This document shows positions 33,038-44,005 of a DNA stretch of 64,000 bases, piece after piece. The translations under genes were made by a program, and so were the position numbers. Position 1 is the stretch's first letter, and each line of letters opens with the position of its first letter. The notes beneath the pieces are model-generated. The model was not told the origin of the DNA and ran no database searches. It worked only from the letters and a program-made list of their open reading frames with translations. This stretch comes from Stagonosporopsis chrysanthemi (lineage: Eukaryota; Ascomycota; Dothideomycetes; Pleosporales; Didymellaceae): NCBI GenBank assembly GCA_022560025.1, contig JAFISE010000158.1, forward strand, positions 1 through 64,000, read 5' to 3'.

Positions 33038-35605
33038 TCAATCTACAATACCAGGAGGTAAGAAAGATATGTAGTCAATAGGGGCAGGCTCAATGCCATC
33101 TGGGTGACCCGTGATGCGCATCACGTCGCCTTTCCATACTTTGACGCCTTTGAACGTTATGCGGGTCGCCGTGTGACCATCCAAGTATCTCGAAGGTTCG
33201 TGGCCTAGCTTGTCTTCAAGATCACCTTTCCACACACCAACCGTCTGATTTCCGATGTCTAGTTGATATGAGGAGATACCATTGAAGAGATCGTAATAGT
33301 TGACGGCTATATCATATATACCGGATTCAAATGGAACGCTTGCGGTTGCAGTCCCAGCAGTGATGTTGGATGTGGTAACAATTGCCGTGAATCCAGATGC
33401 AGTGTGGAATGGATTGACAATGTACGGTTTGTATCCCTCTAGCATCAAATCCTCGGCCTCGATTCGATACGGATGATTGCCAACACGATTTGATTCGTCC
33501 CTGATTCTCGAGAAGTTGTAGAAATATTGGGTAATTGAGTCTCGCCATACAAGAGAATGTCCAGCTTGATATGTTTGGCGAAACAATTGGTGTTCATACC
33601 GCTCACTGTCGATCTTGTCTTTCAATGTTCTCCATTGCTCCGCAAAAGTTTGTGCGCTGGCCGCTCCTTCGTAGTGCGCATCGTAGAAGTGTTGGATGAC
33701 CGTCTTGCCGGATTTAAGTCGTTGTGTGTAGGGCACATGATGGAACCATAGTAGCAGATTATCAGGGACCTTATCGATATTGTTATAAATTTCCGCGATC
33801 TCGGGGGGATAGTGTCCTGCATTTCCAGTGCCGTTCTCTATTGTTCGGTCCATACCAATGGTTGTTCCACCAGCACGCAGCCACTGTCCCCAGCCATTGT
33901 TATCCTGAGAAGCTGGGTTTGGACCAAAGTGCGTGTATAAAATGTCAGTCAGAGTTTGGACACCAAGATTGCCGCTGTAGTTCTCGTACGCAGGCCAAGA
34001 CTTCATGGCGATGTTGGTGATAATGTTGAGGACCTCTTGATCGAAACCGAAGGTCAACGTGATCCAGCCTTGGAGTATCTCCTCTGAATCGAGCGCAGCG
34101 TCCCAAGCCAACCTCCCGTACGCATATAAATTCTGTTGGTATTAGCGTTCAGGTCAGGCATTGATGTGAGGACGTGTTCTTACAGACATAGCCATGTGAC
34201 TGCCCAACCATGTTGTGTTCGTTCCAGCACCCGGCACACCAGCAAAGCCACCCAATGGTCGCTTGAAACGTCGCCCGCTTACAATATCCTTTACTTTTGA
34301 TGTCCGGTTTTCGGCCCGCAAGTCGAAATCAAGAATCTCTTTCCAAAGAGGCGCTAGATATACAAAGTGACAATTTTGGCCAAGATACTCTGGAGTAACT
34401 TGGAGTTCAATGGCCGTGCTTGTATTATGCAGAGCCGCAAATAAAGGCGATACAGGCTCACGAACTTGAAAGTCGATCGGTCCATACTTGATCTGAACGA
34501 CGACATTTTCATCAAATTTTCCATCCAAATGCTGGAAAAATTCTAATTGGGCGTTGGCCCGATCAGAAGTCCAGTTTGCGTAGCTGATGTGATTGTCGTA
34601 AACGAATGCCCTGAAAAGAACAACTCCTCCAAAAGGATTTAGTGCCCGGGCAAACATGTTGGCACCGTCTGCGAGAGTGCGATTGTATGTTAACGGTCCC
34701 GGCTGTCCTTCGCTATTCGCTTTGACTAGATAGCCAGCCATATCTGGCACCTTCTTGTAAATCTCCCTGGTAATGTTCGCCCACCATGCGTCTACCTTGG
34801 GCTCAAGAGGATCGAAGGTTCCAAGACTTGCATTTGGGGATGCAAAGTTGAGCGAAATGCCAAGCTGAACGCCATAAGGTCTCATCGCGTCAGCAACCCG
34901 GCCCAAACTCTCTATATTTCGATCGCTCAATAAGGTAGCGTTGGCATTGACATTGTTGATGACTACTCCGTTGATGCCGATGCTGGCTAGGAGTCGTGCA
35001 TAATCAGCAACTCTGGTAACGTTATCAACAACGTAACCACCATGAAAGAAGTTCGAAGCGCCTCCGTAGCCGCGCTCAACACTTCCGTCCATATTGTCCC
35101 ATTCGTTCGTCCATCTGATAGGGGCCTGTGGGTTTGAAATGAAGGGAACTGAAATGGCGTCGTCGCGAGCCATTCGCAACACATACTCGAAAGCGCCGTA
35201 GAGTGCACCTCGCTCGTTGCGGCCCAGAATGACAATTCCGCTGGGAGATGGGTGTAAAACAAATCCGTCATCTTCTAGTCCGTATACTTCCTCGTTTGCA
35301 AGCGCACCACAAGCCGCAGTGTATGCGTCCACAGTGCCAACGATGATTGCAGACGAGTTCGGGCAGCCCGTAGTGGCGACGTCAATGTCCTTGGCATGGA
35401 GGCCTCTGAGGCCTCTTCTCAGCTCTTGCCCGGCTGTATACACTGGACTTGCTGTTGATCCATTCAAAGCAACGATCGTTGACGGCAGTCGTACATGTCG
35501 TGCGTGATTCGTGTTGACAGGAGCATATCGCAGCCACCCTTGGTAGCCGTCTTCAGCAAGCACAAGGCTTGCTAAAATGGGTATGACAATAAATGAAAAC
35601 AGCAT
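33038..35605 (-). CDS. aguA: GH67 alpha-glucuronidase, secreted, two exons
   Basis: Exon 1 runs 35605-34184, the 51-base intron has GTAAGA and CCAACAG ends, and exon 2 runs 34132-33038, giving 838 residues, the usual family length. A signal peptide (MLFSFIVIPILASLVLA) is followed by the GH67 N-terminal domain. The catalytic TIM barrel shows IRWTNEWDNMDGSVERGYGG, the acid Glu in KANSEGQPGPLTYNRT and the base pair of acidic residues in VQIKYGPIDFQVREPVSPLF. A C-terminal helical domain includes WFHHVPYTQRLKSGKT and the dimer-forming region. It removes 4-O-methyl-glucuronic acid from xylo-oligosaccharides. Several N-x-S/T sites are present. The start is the first ATG of the frame; a TTG four codons earlier is not used. 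All catalytic parts look intact. Confidence 0.96.
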
Positions 35606-35654
35606 CTTCAATGTCAAGGTTTGTTCTTTGGCAAGAAAGCTTGCTCATAATAAG

Positions 35655-35660
35655 CTTATA
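35655..35660 (-). promoter_or_regulatory. TATA-like box of the GH67 gene
   Basis: TATAAG on the minus strand lies 50 bases upstream of the ATG at 35605. Confidence 0.35.
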
Positions 35661-36640
35661 GGCTTGGTGCATCGCCGTAAGACTAACGATAGCCAACGTC
35701 AACATCATGGCTCAGCTTATGGATACCAGCACTAGTGTTACTTCTATCAATTCAGGCTGAATGGTGAGAAGGGGAGATCTGTGGGGATGTGGGGGAAAAG
35801 TCCGAGATTTGGCCAGCACCGAATCAGAAGCAACTGAAAGGAAGCCGCACTGTGGGGAGCTGTTTTCCTCGCGGGCAATCTGCCGCCGGCACTGGTGCCG
35901 GACAAAAACAGATCGCGCAACGCGTCATCGATGTTCAAATCACCCACCGCTCACCCAATTCTGAGATAACCTCGGGACCATGTACTAAACAGCTGATTCG
36001 TCAAAACATCAGGGAAGTGCTAGCCAGTTTTGCTGTGTGATCGCGTCCGCTAGCATGTAAAACGAGAGTCATTCGGGAAAGGTCGGGATGCCCGAGGTGG
36101 GGAAGGGGGGGGGGGGGCTGGTGGGGCCGATGATTCGATCAATCATCTGAAGGTATCAGTCCCGAAGCACCAAACACTTGAAAAAATTGCGGTTGGAACT
36201 TTTGTTCATGGATTCTGTTGTGATGGTACTGCAACTACAATGACAAGAGTTTAAGCCACTATAATTAGATTATTCCTGAAATGCCAGGTTGAATAAATAA
36301 AAAGGAGTGGCGTCAAAGCCACATGGTCTTGTTACTGCAGTGAGGTAACCATGTACGAATTCGGTTGTAGCGTTGAGGCGGCACAGTGTCTGACAAAGTA
36401 CAAAGGGAACGGTCACAAGGTTTTTTCCCACCAAAATCACCCTTCAAAATCATCTTCGTGATTAGCCTGGGCTGTCTTGTGTGCCAATGAGCTACGTTAT
36501 GATATCATAGGATACACTGCCAAGAAATGTGCATTCAACAGTGTGATCTACTACCGCCCCTGAGCTTTGGGATCGAGAATCTCTGCTATAGAATTAGGAA
36601 CGATCCAAATAAGAGAAGGGTTGTGTAATCAAAAAATCTA
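35661..36640. other. Intergenic, with a 13-base poly-G run
   Basis: No gene is seen. A run of 13 G at 36105-36117 within a purine-rich patch is the only notable feature; it could hamper sequencing or form a quadruplex. Confidence 0.4.
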
Positions 36641-36649
36641 CAATGAGAC

Positions 36650-37560
36650 TTACAAAAGAACTAAGGTGGACGTTGTTGTGTCCTTTTGCCACATGCTCAA
36701 GGGGTAGATCATATCTCAATACAATCTTGGAGAGGAGCGTCCTGATTTCTTTACTGGCAAAAGATTATCCTATGGGATTTTCAGAAGGCTTAGTGCAACA
36801 CAGTTCTTGCGACATTTACCTGGGCAAGTATCTTTGCCTTGACACTAGAAAGTACAATCTGCATCAGCGGCCACAAACTGATGGCGGCCTTTCTGCTCAC
36901 CAGTTTGGACTATTTTTAAGACTATTGACCTGCCGAACTAGTTAGGATTTTCTCAGAGCTCATGGTCTTGATAGCGCGCCAAATAGTCGAGCTGGATAAA
37001 AATGCCCTTAGAGAACGTTGTACCGTCTGACAAGGTGGACTCTTTAACTATTTTATGCATTAATGCAGTATATGCCGGCGGATGAAGTTGTTGCGACTCC
37101 TTCATGAAACTCTTAGTCTTCATCGTCTTTGCGATGCAATCTCGATCTGAGACTTCCCTATTTTGATCAATGCTGCTTGAATCTCGTTTATCAGAATTGC
37201 GATATGTTCTGTGTACCTTGCTAGGTTGTACAAGATATGAGTAATTGCTATTGTTGTTGTGTGCATGGCGGCCACCGACAACTCAACCTGGAGATTAACC
37301 TGGGCCGTATAGCCCTTCGCCCATCGAAAGTTCTTAGCAGCGACTTAACAAAAAGAGGATCCATTGTCTTCGGCATAATCACTGCTGGGCTGCCTTGTCT
37401 TGGCTTCTTCTTGAGGATTACTCTGGCTTCTGCTCGTGCTGCTTCTAATGCTCGCTTTCAGATGTGTTATCTTGAGATAAGGGTCGTAGCCAAGCTACCC
37501 ATGCCTCTAAGGCATATGTCGTCACAAAAGCGCTTACTGCCATAGTTTGCGAGCATTTAA
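36650..37560 (-). pseudogene. Cytochrome P450 relic (fragmented)
   Basis: Pieces of a fungal P450 appear in the correct order on the minus strand but in different frames with stops. Around 37,240-37,280 is an I-helix-like AMHTTTIAITHILYNL. Around 37,080-37,130 is a K-helix-like MKESQQLHPPAYTALMHK, whose ExxR has become ExxQ. Next is a STLSDGTTFSKGIFIQLDYL strand, then near 36,870 HQFVAADAD. Near 36,825 is KDTCPG, the heme-thiolate Cys loop, and around 36,700 SKEIRTLLSKIVLRYDLPLE. The normal heme motif FxxGxxxCxG is not fully preserved. Upstream residues that may be the N-terminal half extend past 37,560 but are too degraded to assign. This is an inactive gene remnant, probably of a secondary-metabolism or detoxification P450. 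Confidence 0.6.
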
Positions 37561-40500
37561 GCCACCGTGGACCTAGATAATGCCTTGCTTCCACGAACAA
37601 TGGGCCGAGATCTGAGCCACGGAGTCGAATACGGCTTGAGACACGGAAATGGGAATCCGCTCGTTAGTCTTCTGGAGAAAAAGTATGCTCAATGCAGCCA
37701 CTGCTTTATTTCAAATAATAGTCATAAGACGCGGCAGTGTAGGTGTAAGATTACTCTAGATCGCATATTGTCTAACAGGGCCGATGATTTTGATGTATGA
37801 GTAGCGGGACAGCAAGTCAGAGTTCGTTCTCCTTCCAGGTTCAGTACACTATCTGGGAGTTTTTTCAGCTCTTTCATGTAACGACCGTTCACTATGACCG
37901 TCTCTGTACCATCTGTACTGCGGTGCGGAACATTGAGGTGTGTTCCCTGCGAAACAACAACTGGTGCCCAATCCAGGCGTTTTATATGATGTTGTACAGC
38001 AAAACAATGATAAAGAGTGTTCCTTGCGGCAGTTTCCTGGGCCGGTAGAAGACTTGCTATTCGAATTCTTACTAACAACACAACACTGAAAGACCGAGTC
38101 AAAAGGCGCACAGGGTGGGAGTAGACGACATTCGGTCCGAAGCGATCGCCTTGTTAGTTTGGTCATTGCACCACAGATAGGAGTTATGGTCTTTGATACT
38201 TCGGCATTGCGCTTATTCCCACCTGGAACGGAGCAAATCTAAGATCGAGCAACGAACTAAGGCGACTGTCACGCTTTACATACGCGCAGACTGGCTCTTG
38301 ATTCGAAAGCTTGCAAGGCACTGCAGTTTACAGAGACGGTGAAGAAATCCGTTTTCAAGATCAGGAGTCTCAACGTCTGCTTGCAAAGATCGAGATGACG
38401 CCGATACTGAACTATAGAATTTAATAGAAGAATGCAACACTAGCACGTTAGATAATTTGCCGATCATACATCTTGCAACGATGACCGCTGGTACAGCTGT
38501 CTTGGCAACTATCTTGAAAAGTATGTGGCAATCAACACTGTCAGCACTAGCGCATTTTCTTGAGAAAAGAATTGTACGGTAACATGCTGGTGTAGTACTT
38601 GACGAATAGCTTTCGAGACATACGGAGAGCACAAGAGTTTAACAGTGAGCCCATGGCGCCCAGATTATCCAGGAATGGAAGATAGTAATGTAAATTTCCA
38701 AATCCCAGAACGACTCTTAAATATGAGTCGAAGATAAGGTTGCGCATTCAGACCGTTGCCCATGTCATCTCGTCAACATTTCAGATGACGATACTAGACC
38801 AAGACCTCAAAAATAAGTCTCTTCACATACTGGTCAGGCTACACACCATCGACGAGACCGGCCAATCTCAGCTTACAGCAACTTCGCCTACAATTGGAGC
38901 CTGTCAAATGAGGTTGTTGAAGCAGCCGCAAAGGTGAAGCTCGTCGAGCCAGCAGCGACCTCCGACTCTGAATCAGAAGCTAATGTCATACCGAAACAGA
39001 TTTTGAACATGAGGGGACGAAGAGGGATAAGCGAGTCAACCAGTCAAGCGAACGAGGTACAGCAAATAACCGGAATGCACCATCAACCACGCCAGCAGGT
39101 ACTCAAATATCACGCCAAAAATTTATAACAGGTAAGCGACGTTTGCAATGGCGATGGGGAGAATTTGCAGGGCGCACTCGCGCATCATTGCTAAGTCCTA
39201 GCACTATTACCCCATAGTCTTTTGACACTACTCGACAGTGCTTTGGCTTCCGCGTTCCAAGCTTTAGGCCAGCAAGCAGGCTGGGTAGAAGATGATTTGT
39301 CACTGTCGATCAAAAACATCAGCAGACGCGCCGAGAGTCTTTTTTAATGCGGGATGGGAACATCCATCCCAGCGTCATCCTAAGCTTGGCAGCCTTATAA
39401 GTGAAAGCAAGTTCGCATGACGACAGTGCGCGAGTCACATTCTAGTATTGTAGAGGGGTCTCTGAATACCGGACGGCCGAGGAAAGGTTCGAGAATTGAC
39501 CAAAAGAACAGGTAATCTCGTTACTTGACCCGAAACCGTTAGGAGTTCTTTCCCACTACTTGACAACCAGATGGCCTTTGCACACATAGTGGCACATAGA
39601 ATGCCATGCAGCTTCATCGATACTTCATGCCAGTCCAATCATTCCACGAAGTCACAGTGTTGTTGATCCATTAAGACTATGGAGCAAAACCTCTTAGGGC
39701 CTTGAACAGCATGCTTATCTGTACCGCATACTTCGACCCGGCCCGAAAAAAGTCGTCGTGCGTGCAGCAGGTCCCGGTACTGATGAAGACTGTGCTGTAA
39801 TCTTATGCATGAAGCGGAGCCAGAACAACATAGAGTTGTTTGAAGACGCCCCCGCAGAGCACGGCCCAGACTACACGAACCGACCATTGTACCTGCAGAC
39901 GCTAGTCAAATGGTACAAGTAGCTGCGTAGCAGAGATACAAAAAAGCGGTCAAGGGTCGAGGAAGTAAGCAGGAAATGAATCGTGCAATCAATACAAGAG
40001 AAGCCTGGTCGGGGACGCTACAAAATGGTGGGGCAGGGCAGCCTTTCGTCAGGTACATACCCGCGGCGTGGGCTTGCTAATTGACCTATGTGGTAATGTG
40101 CCGCGACACCCATTCGGGTGTCGCCCTGACTCACGTAGCCTAGGGCTGATGTGAGCACTTAACGCTCTGCTCGCACAGGTATCGGGTCAGGTAGCATGCT
40201 GCTTACGGAAAGTCCTGACCTAGGAAGCAATGATCACCCCATTCGTTCAAGTGGACCTTCCCTGCAGCATAACCACCGTCAAGTCTGCTGAGGACGATTT
40301 TAACTGGAAGATTCGGTGTAACAACACGAGATGAGCTCCATTATTGTGCTGGACTCCGCCGCTAAGAAGCCTTCTATGGTCAGGACTCGGAGGTTTGCAT
40401 ACGATAGATGATGCAACATTGCAACGAGTGATGAAGTTAGCTGCAAGTCATCATGCTTTAGCTCTGAGGTCTACAGAAGTGCCAGGGAACGCAGATTATA

Positions 40501-41315
40501 TTTGTTTGAATGGGAGAATGCGATGTATTCCCCAGGTACTGATGCCTTATATGCCTTGAGGTCGCGATGCGCGTTTTGCTGCGCCATACTGTACCGTACG
40601 CTGAGTGCCGTTTCTTCTTTCACATCGGTGCGAGTCAGATCCCTGGTATCCCAACACACCACAACTAAGTCATCAGCAAATCAGGCAACCATCTAGAGCA
40701 CATGACTGATCTAGTGCTGGAATTGCTTTCTCCAAAACTCATCTTCGCATTACTATCCCTGTGGCTGCCCCGGTTTCCCCTAGCTCATTGAATTCCGGCA
40801 GATTTGCGATTGGATATTATTCATCACAACCCCCAGCTCGTAATTTCCAGAGCAAGTTCGTTCGATGAATGGTAGCCATAGTCCGCAAGATCAGATCACG
40901 ATCGCAACCTTTTGTTGCTGCCAATAGGCAGATGCTCTAGGACAATCGCATATTTTACGACGTGATGTAAGTAGGGGTTGCGGAATATGGTTGTGGCCAA
41001 AGAAATAGCTGCGATGACGAACATACCACTAAAAGTAATGCTCGCACATCTATATGCCAGAATCTATTAAAAGGCTGAAGGAGTAAGGCCTCCCACTTTC
41101 TGGGGCGGGGCGACCCGCAATCTTGAAGTCCGGATGAACGGTGGGCCATGCGTCAGCAGGGAGCAACATATCAACCTTCCTAATCCAGTTTTTTTCCCGT
41201 ACAACCCGACGAACACAGGATAGTCTTGTGCCTGCTGACCCATTAATAGAACACCTAAATTTAAGAAGCTGCACGTCTAGTTTATGGCTTGCTTCTACAG
41301 AAAGACCTCACGTAC
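37561..41315. other. Long gene-poor region with degraded sequence
   Basis: No intact gene is seen in about 3.7 kb. The first part may hold the degraded N-terminal half of the P450 relic. A plus-strand frame at about 38,890-39,126 (ATG at 38,934) reads an acidic/Ser-rich peptide with KLVEPAATSDSESEANVIPK. It ends at TAA and has no recognised family. A perfect hairpin lies at 40103-40124. The right end is the promoter of the GH71 gene. Confidence 0.4.
40103..40124. repeat. Perfect 9-bp hairpin with 4-base loop
   Basis: GCGACACCC at 40103-40111 is followed by a four-base loop and its exact complement at 40116-40124. Nearby, a CCTGAC at 40125 pairs with GTCAGG copies around 40,186, and another TCCTGACC lies near 40,214. 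The cluster of short inverted repeats is unusual and may mark a small mobile-element remnant. Confidence 0.4.
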
Positions 41316-41323
41316 TATAAAAG
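41316..41323 (+). promoter_or_regulatory. TATA box of the GH71 gene
   Basis: TATAAAAG lies 59 bases before the ATG at 41375, a near-consensus core promoter element. Confidence 0.5.
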
Positions 41324-41374
41324 ACGAGTCCCTGATGCATATTGTTCTGATTAACTATCTCAGGTTCAAGCAAA

Positions 41375-42805
41375 ATGCTGCATTTCTACACCATATTCTT
41401 CGCAGTCGCGAATCTGCTACATCTCGCTGCTGCTCAGCGCGTGTTCGCGCATGTCATTGTATGCACCACGCTCGCTGTCCGCATCCCAGTACTAACAGTC
41501 GCAGGTTGGTAACAATGGCGCGTACGACAAGGCCAGATGGATCAGCGATATTCGCCTCGCCCAGGCGGCCGGTATCGATGGTTTTGTGCTGAACATGGGA
41601 ACCCCATGGCGCGGAACTATCGAGACGCAGGTCAGCCTCGCCTTTCAGGCCTCCAATGAGGTCGCAAACGAATTCAAACTCTTCTTTGCGTTCGATTATG
41701 AGGGCGGAGGAGAAGGAGCCTGGCCCGCTGCGGATGTGAAGACTGCACTCTCTGCTGTGCGTTTGACTTCTCTTCCCGATGTACACGAACACGTATTGAT
41801 GGAGAACAGTACACCGAGAATTATTCGTACGCTAAGTACCCATATACGGCCTATAAGAACACGGGGAAAGCCATTGTGTCTACTTTCGAAGGTTCCGACA
41901 ACGTGGGCGACTGGTCATCGATTAAATCTCAATTCTCCTCCCGTGGGATCTACTTCATCCCAGAGTACACGAGCAGGGACCCGAACTGGCATCGCAACTA
42001 TCTCAGCACCATTGATGGAGTTTTTTCTTGGAATATGTGGCCCAACGGTCCTAACAACATGCCCACTGACCCCGCCACGGACCCTGATGTTGCCTGGAAG
42101 GGCGTGACCGGTCAATACATGATGGGTGTATCGCCCTGGTTTTTCACTGACCTTCCCCAGTACGGCAAGCGTCGTCTTTGGCGCGGTGACGACCTCTGGC
42201 ATCAGCGTTGGGAGCACGTATACGCCATCAAGCCGCAGTTTGTGCAAATTGTGACGTGGAACGATTTCGGCGAGTCACACTACGTTGGCCCCATTTTTGA
42301 TGCCGGCATCCCGGACGCGCCTGAAGGAAGCGCTAAGTGGTATGTGAACAACATGCCGCATGACGGCTGGCGTGCGTTGCTGCCTCACTACATCGCAACC
42401 TACAAAAATGGCGGCGTCGAACCAGCTGTTACTACGGAGAAGCTCTCATACTGGTATCGCCCGTATCCTGCTGCAGCAAATCCCAATGGGGTCGTCTGCA
42501 ATGCACCTTGGCAGACGACGTATCCGCCTGCCACCTGTGTCCAGGATAAGGTCTTCTTTACAGCACTGATCAAGTCGTTGCCCGCCCAGATCAGTTTGCA
42601 AATCGGTAGCAACAGCCCGACAACCTTCCAGGCTACCAAGACAGGTTTAAATCACTTCTCTCGGGAGTTCAATGGTCAGACGGGCGCAGTCACAGTCAAG
42701 ATCATCAGGAATGGCGCGACAGTCATTCAGGGATCAGGCAGGCAGATTCTGTCAAGCCCGGGTTCTAGCCCGAATAACTATAATGCTTGGGTCGGAAGCG
42801 CATAG
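41375..42805 (+). CDS. GH71 alpha-1,3-glucanase (mutanase), secreted, three exons
   Basis: The exons are 41375-41458, 41505-41756 and 41810-42805. The introns are 46 and 53 bases, and phases close to give 443 residues. The signal peptide is MLHFYTIFFAVANLLHLAAAQ, and the mature start RVFAHVIVGNNGAYDKARW matches the N terminus of mutanases. AAGIDGFVLNMGTPWR, FKLFFAFDYEG, GKAIVSTFEGSDN, GVFSWNMWPNGP and QIVTWNDFGESHYVGPI are further family signatures. Asp and Glu in the last motif are part of the active-site face. A C-terminal beta-rich part with no attached CBM follows. The enzyme cleaves alpha-1,3-glucan of fungal walls, for its own remodelling or against other fungi. No lesions are seen. Confidence 0.93.
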
Positions 42806-43589
42806 TCAATACTGTCAGACACGTAGGTTAGCTAGCATTAGCAAGATAGCACGCAGTAGAGAAGAAAGTAGAGGTTTATTAAAGAATAGATCCATACTAC
42901 TACTTTAAACTAGAGCAGCGTATTTCGTTCTCTAACAAGTTCATTTACTGGTGTCAGCTGCAGCAGTCGGGGGTTTAAATAAATGATTTGCACCCCGCAA
43001 AATGCGGAAAAATCTGCAAGGAACACCTGAAACGTCAGTCTCGTCTTTGGTTTTCTCCTCTGCACAGCCTCACATGCTCTTCACAATATGTTCCGTCTGC
43101 ACTTGATAGGACCATGCGGATGCTATACGCCCTCCGACTGCGAACAAATCCTTGTTCTCCGCAAGTGTCATCATGTTCGTATGAATAAGTCTCAAAATCC
43201 AGCGATAGTAGACACAGGTCTTTCATGGTCAATAAAAGCGCCCATCGCGACGTCGAGCTCGTGTTGCTCGCGTCCTTATCCGAGGACCCTATCAGAGAGA
43301 TACAACGCATCTTAGATGGTACCATGCAATGCAGGCCTTGGGAGTGCTCTACACAAAACAATGATAATCAATTCACATCGTCACCAACGACCTCATACGA
43401 GATCGCCACCAGCGTCGACTTATCAGCACCACCGTTTTTCAAGACAGGATCGACATTCAGATGGGAACCTAACACTAAAATATACCAGCAATCTAAACAA
43501 AGATACTCGGCTCGTCGCACATGCTCCGAAGACATGAAGATCACACTCGTTGAATGCGAACAACACGAAACCAGTGTCGATGTTGATGA
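42806..43589. other. Intergenic, no gene seen
   Basis: No supported gene on either strand; short frames without motifs. Confidence 0.4.
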
Positions 43590-43596
43590 GTATAAA
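43590..43596 (+). promoter_or_regulatory. TATA-like box of the small cysteine-rich gene
   Basis: TATAAAG lies 120 bases before the ATG at 43710, with a leader rich in CAA/TCA that is typical of highly expressed fungal secreted genes. Confidence 0.4.
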
Positions 43597-43709
43597 GTCA
43601 ACTCAATAGACTCTTAATACGCATCACTCCATCCAACTCCAACCATCAAATTCTACAAGAATCCAATTCAACTGAGCAACTCATTCAGTCAATTATTCCA
43701 CATACCAAC

Positions 43710-44005
43710 ATGAAGCTCTCTACAATCCTCTTTACAATCTTCACTTCCGCCGCAATCGCCATGCCCCTAGACGACAGCGCAGTCGAAGACAACATCTCCA
43801 TCGTACGTCCTTATTAATCCTTCGAACTCCTTAGTACACAAGACTGATACTCATACCTACTAGGCCGCCGCCGGATGTCAAGGCTATCATACCGGGATAT
43901 GCCTGGGCCGGCAAGTGCGAGGACGCGTGTTCGGGACATGGTGGGTTTCTTTTGACAGCGCAGTGTAGTCTTGCGAGGGGATGGTGCTGCTGTCGGGGAA
44001 AGTGA
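43710..44005 (+). CDS. Small secreted cysteine-rich protein, defensin-like; frame or splice ambiguity
   Basis: Exon 1 (43710-43802) encodes a clean signal peptide, MKLSTILFTIFTSAAIAMP, and a short acidic propeptide. It ends at a GTACGT donor. The intron acceptor at CTACTAG gives exon 2 from 43864, whose frame starts with a Cys segment but stops at TAG 43966-43968 (65 residues). The next frame (+1) is open to TGA 44003-44005. It carries C-x3-C, then a Gly-rich spacer of 11, C, six residues, and C-x-C at the end, which is the spacing of the last five cysteines of cysteine-stabilised alpha-beta defensins. An alternative AG at 43881-43882 would join exon 1 to this frame in phase, but loses the two cysteines coded earlier. 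So either the second acceptor is used, or one base has been gained. An antimicrobial or effector role is inferred, not shown. Confidence 0.5.
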
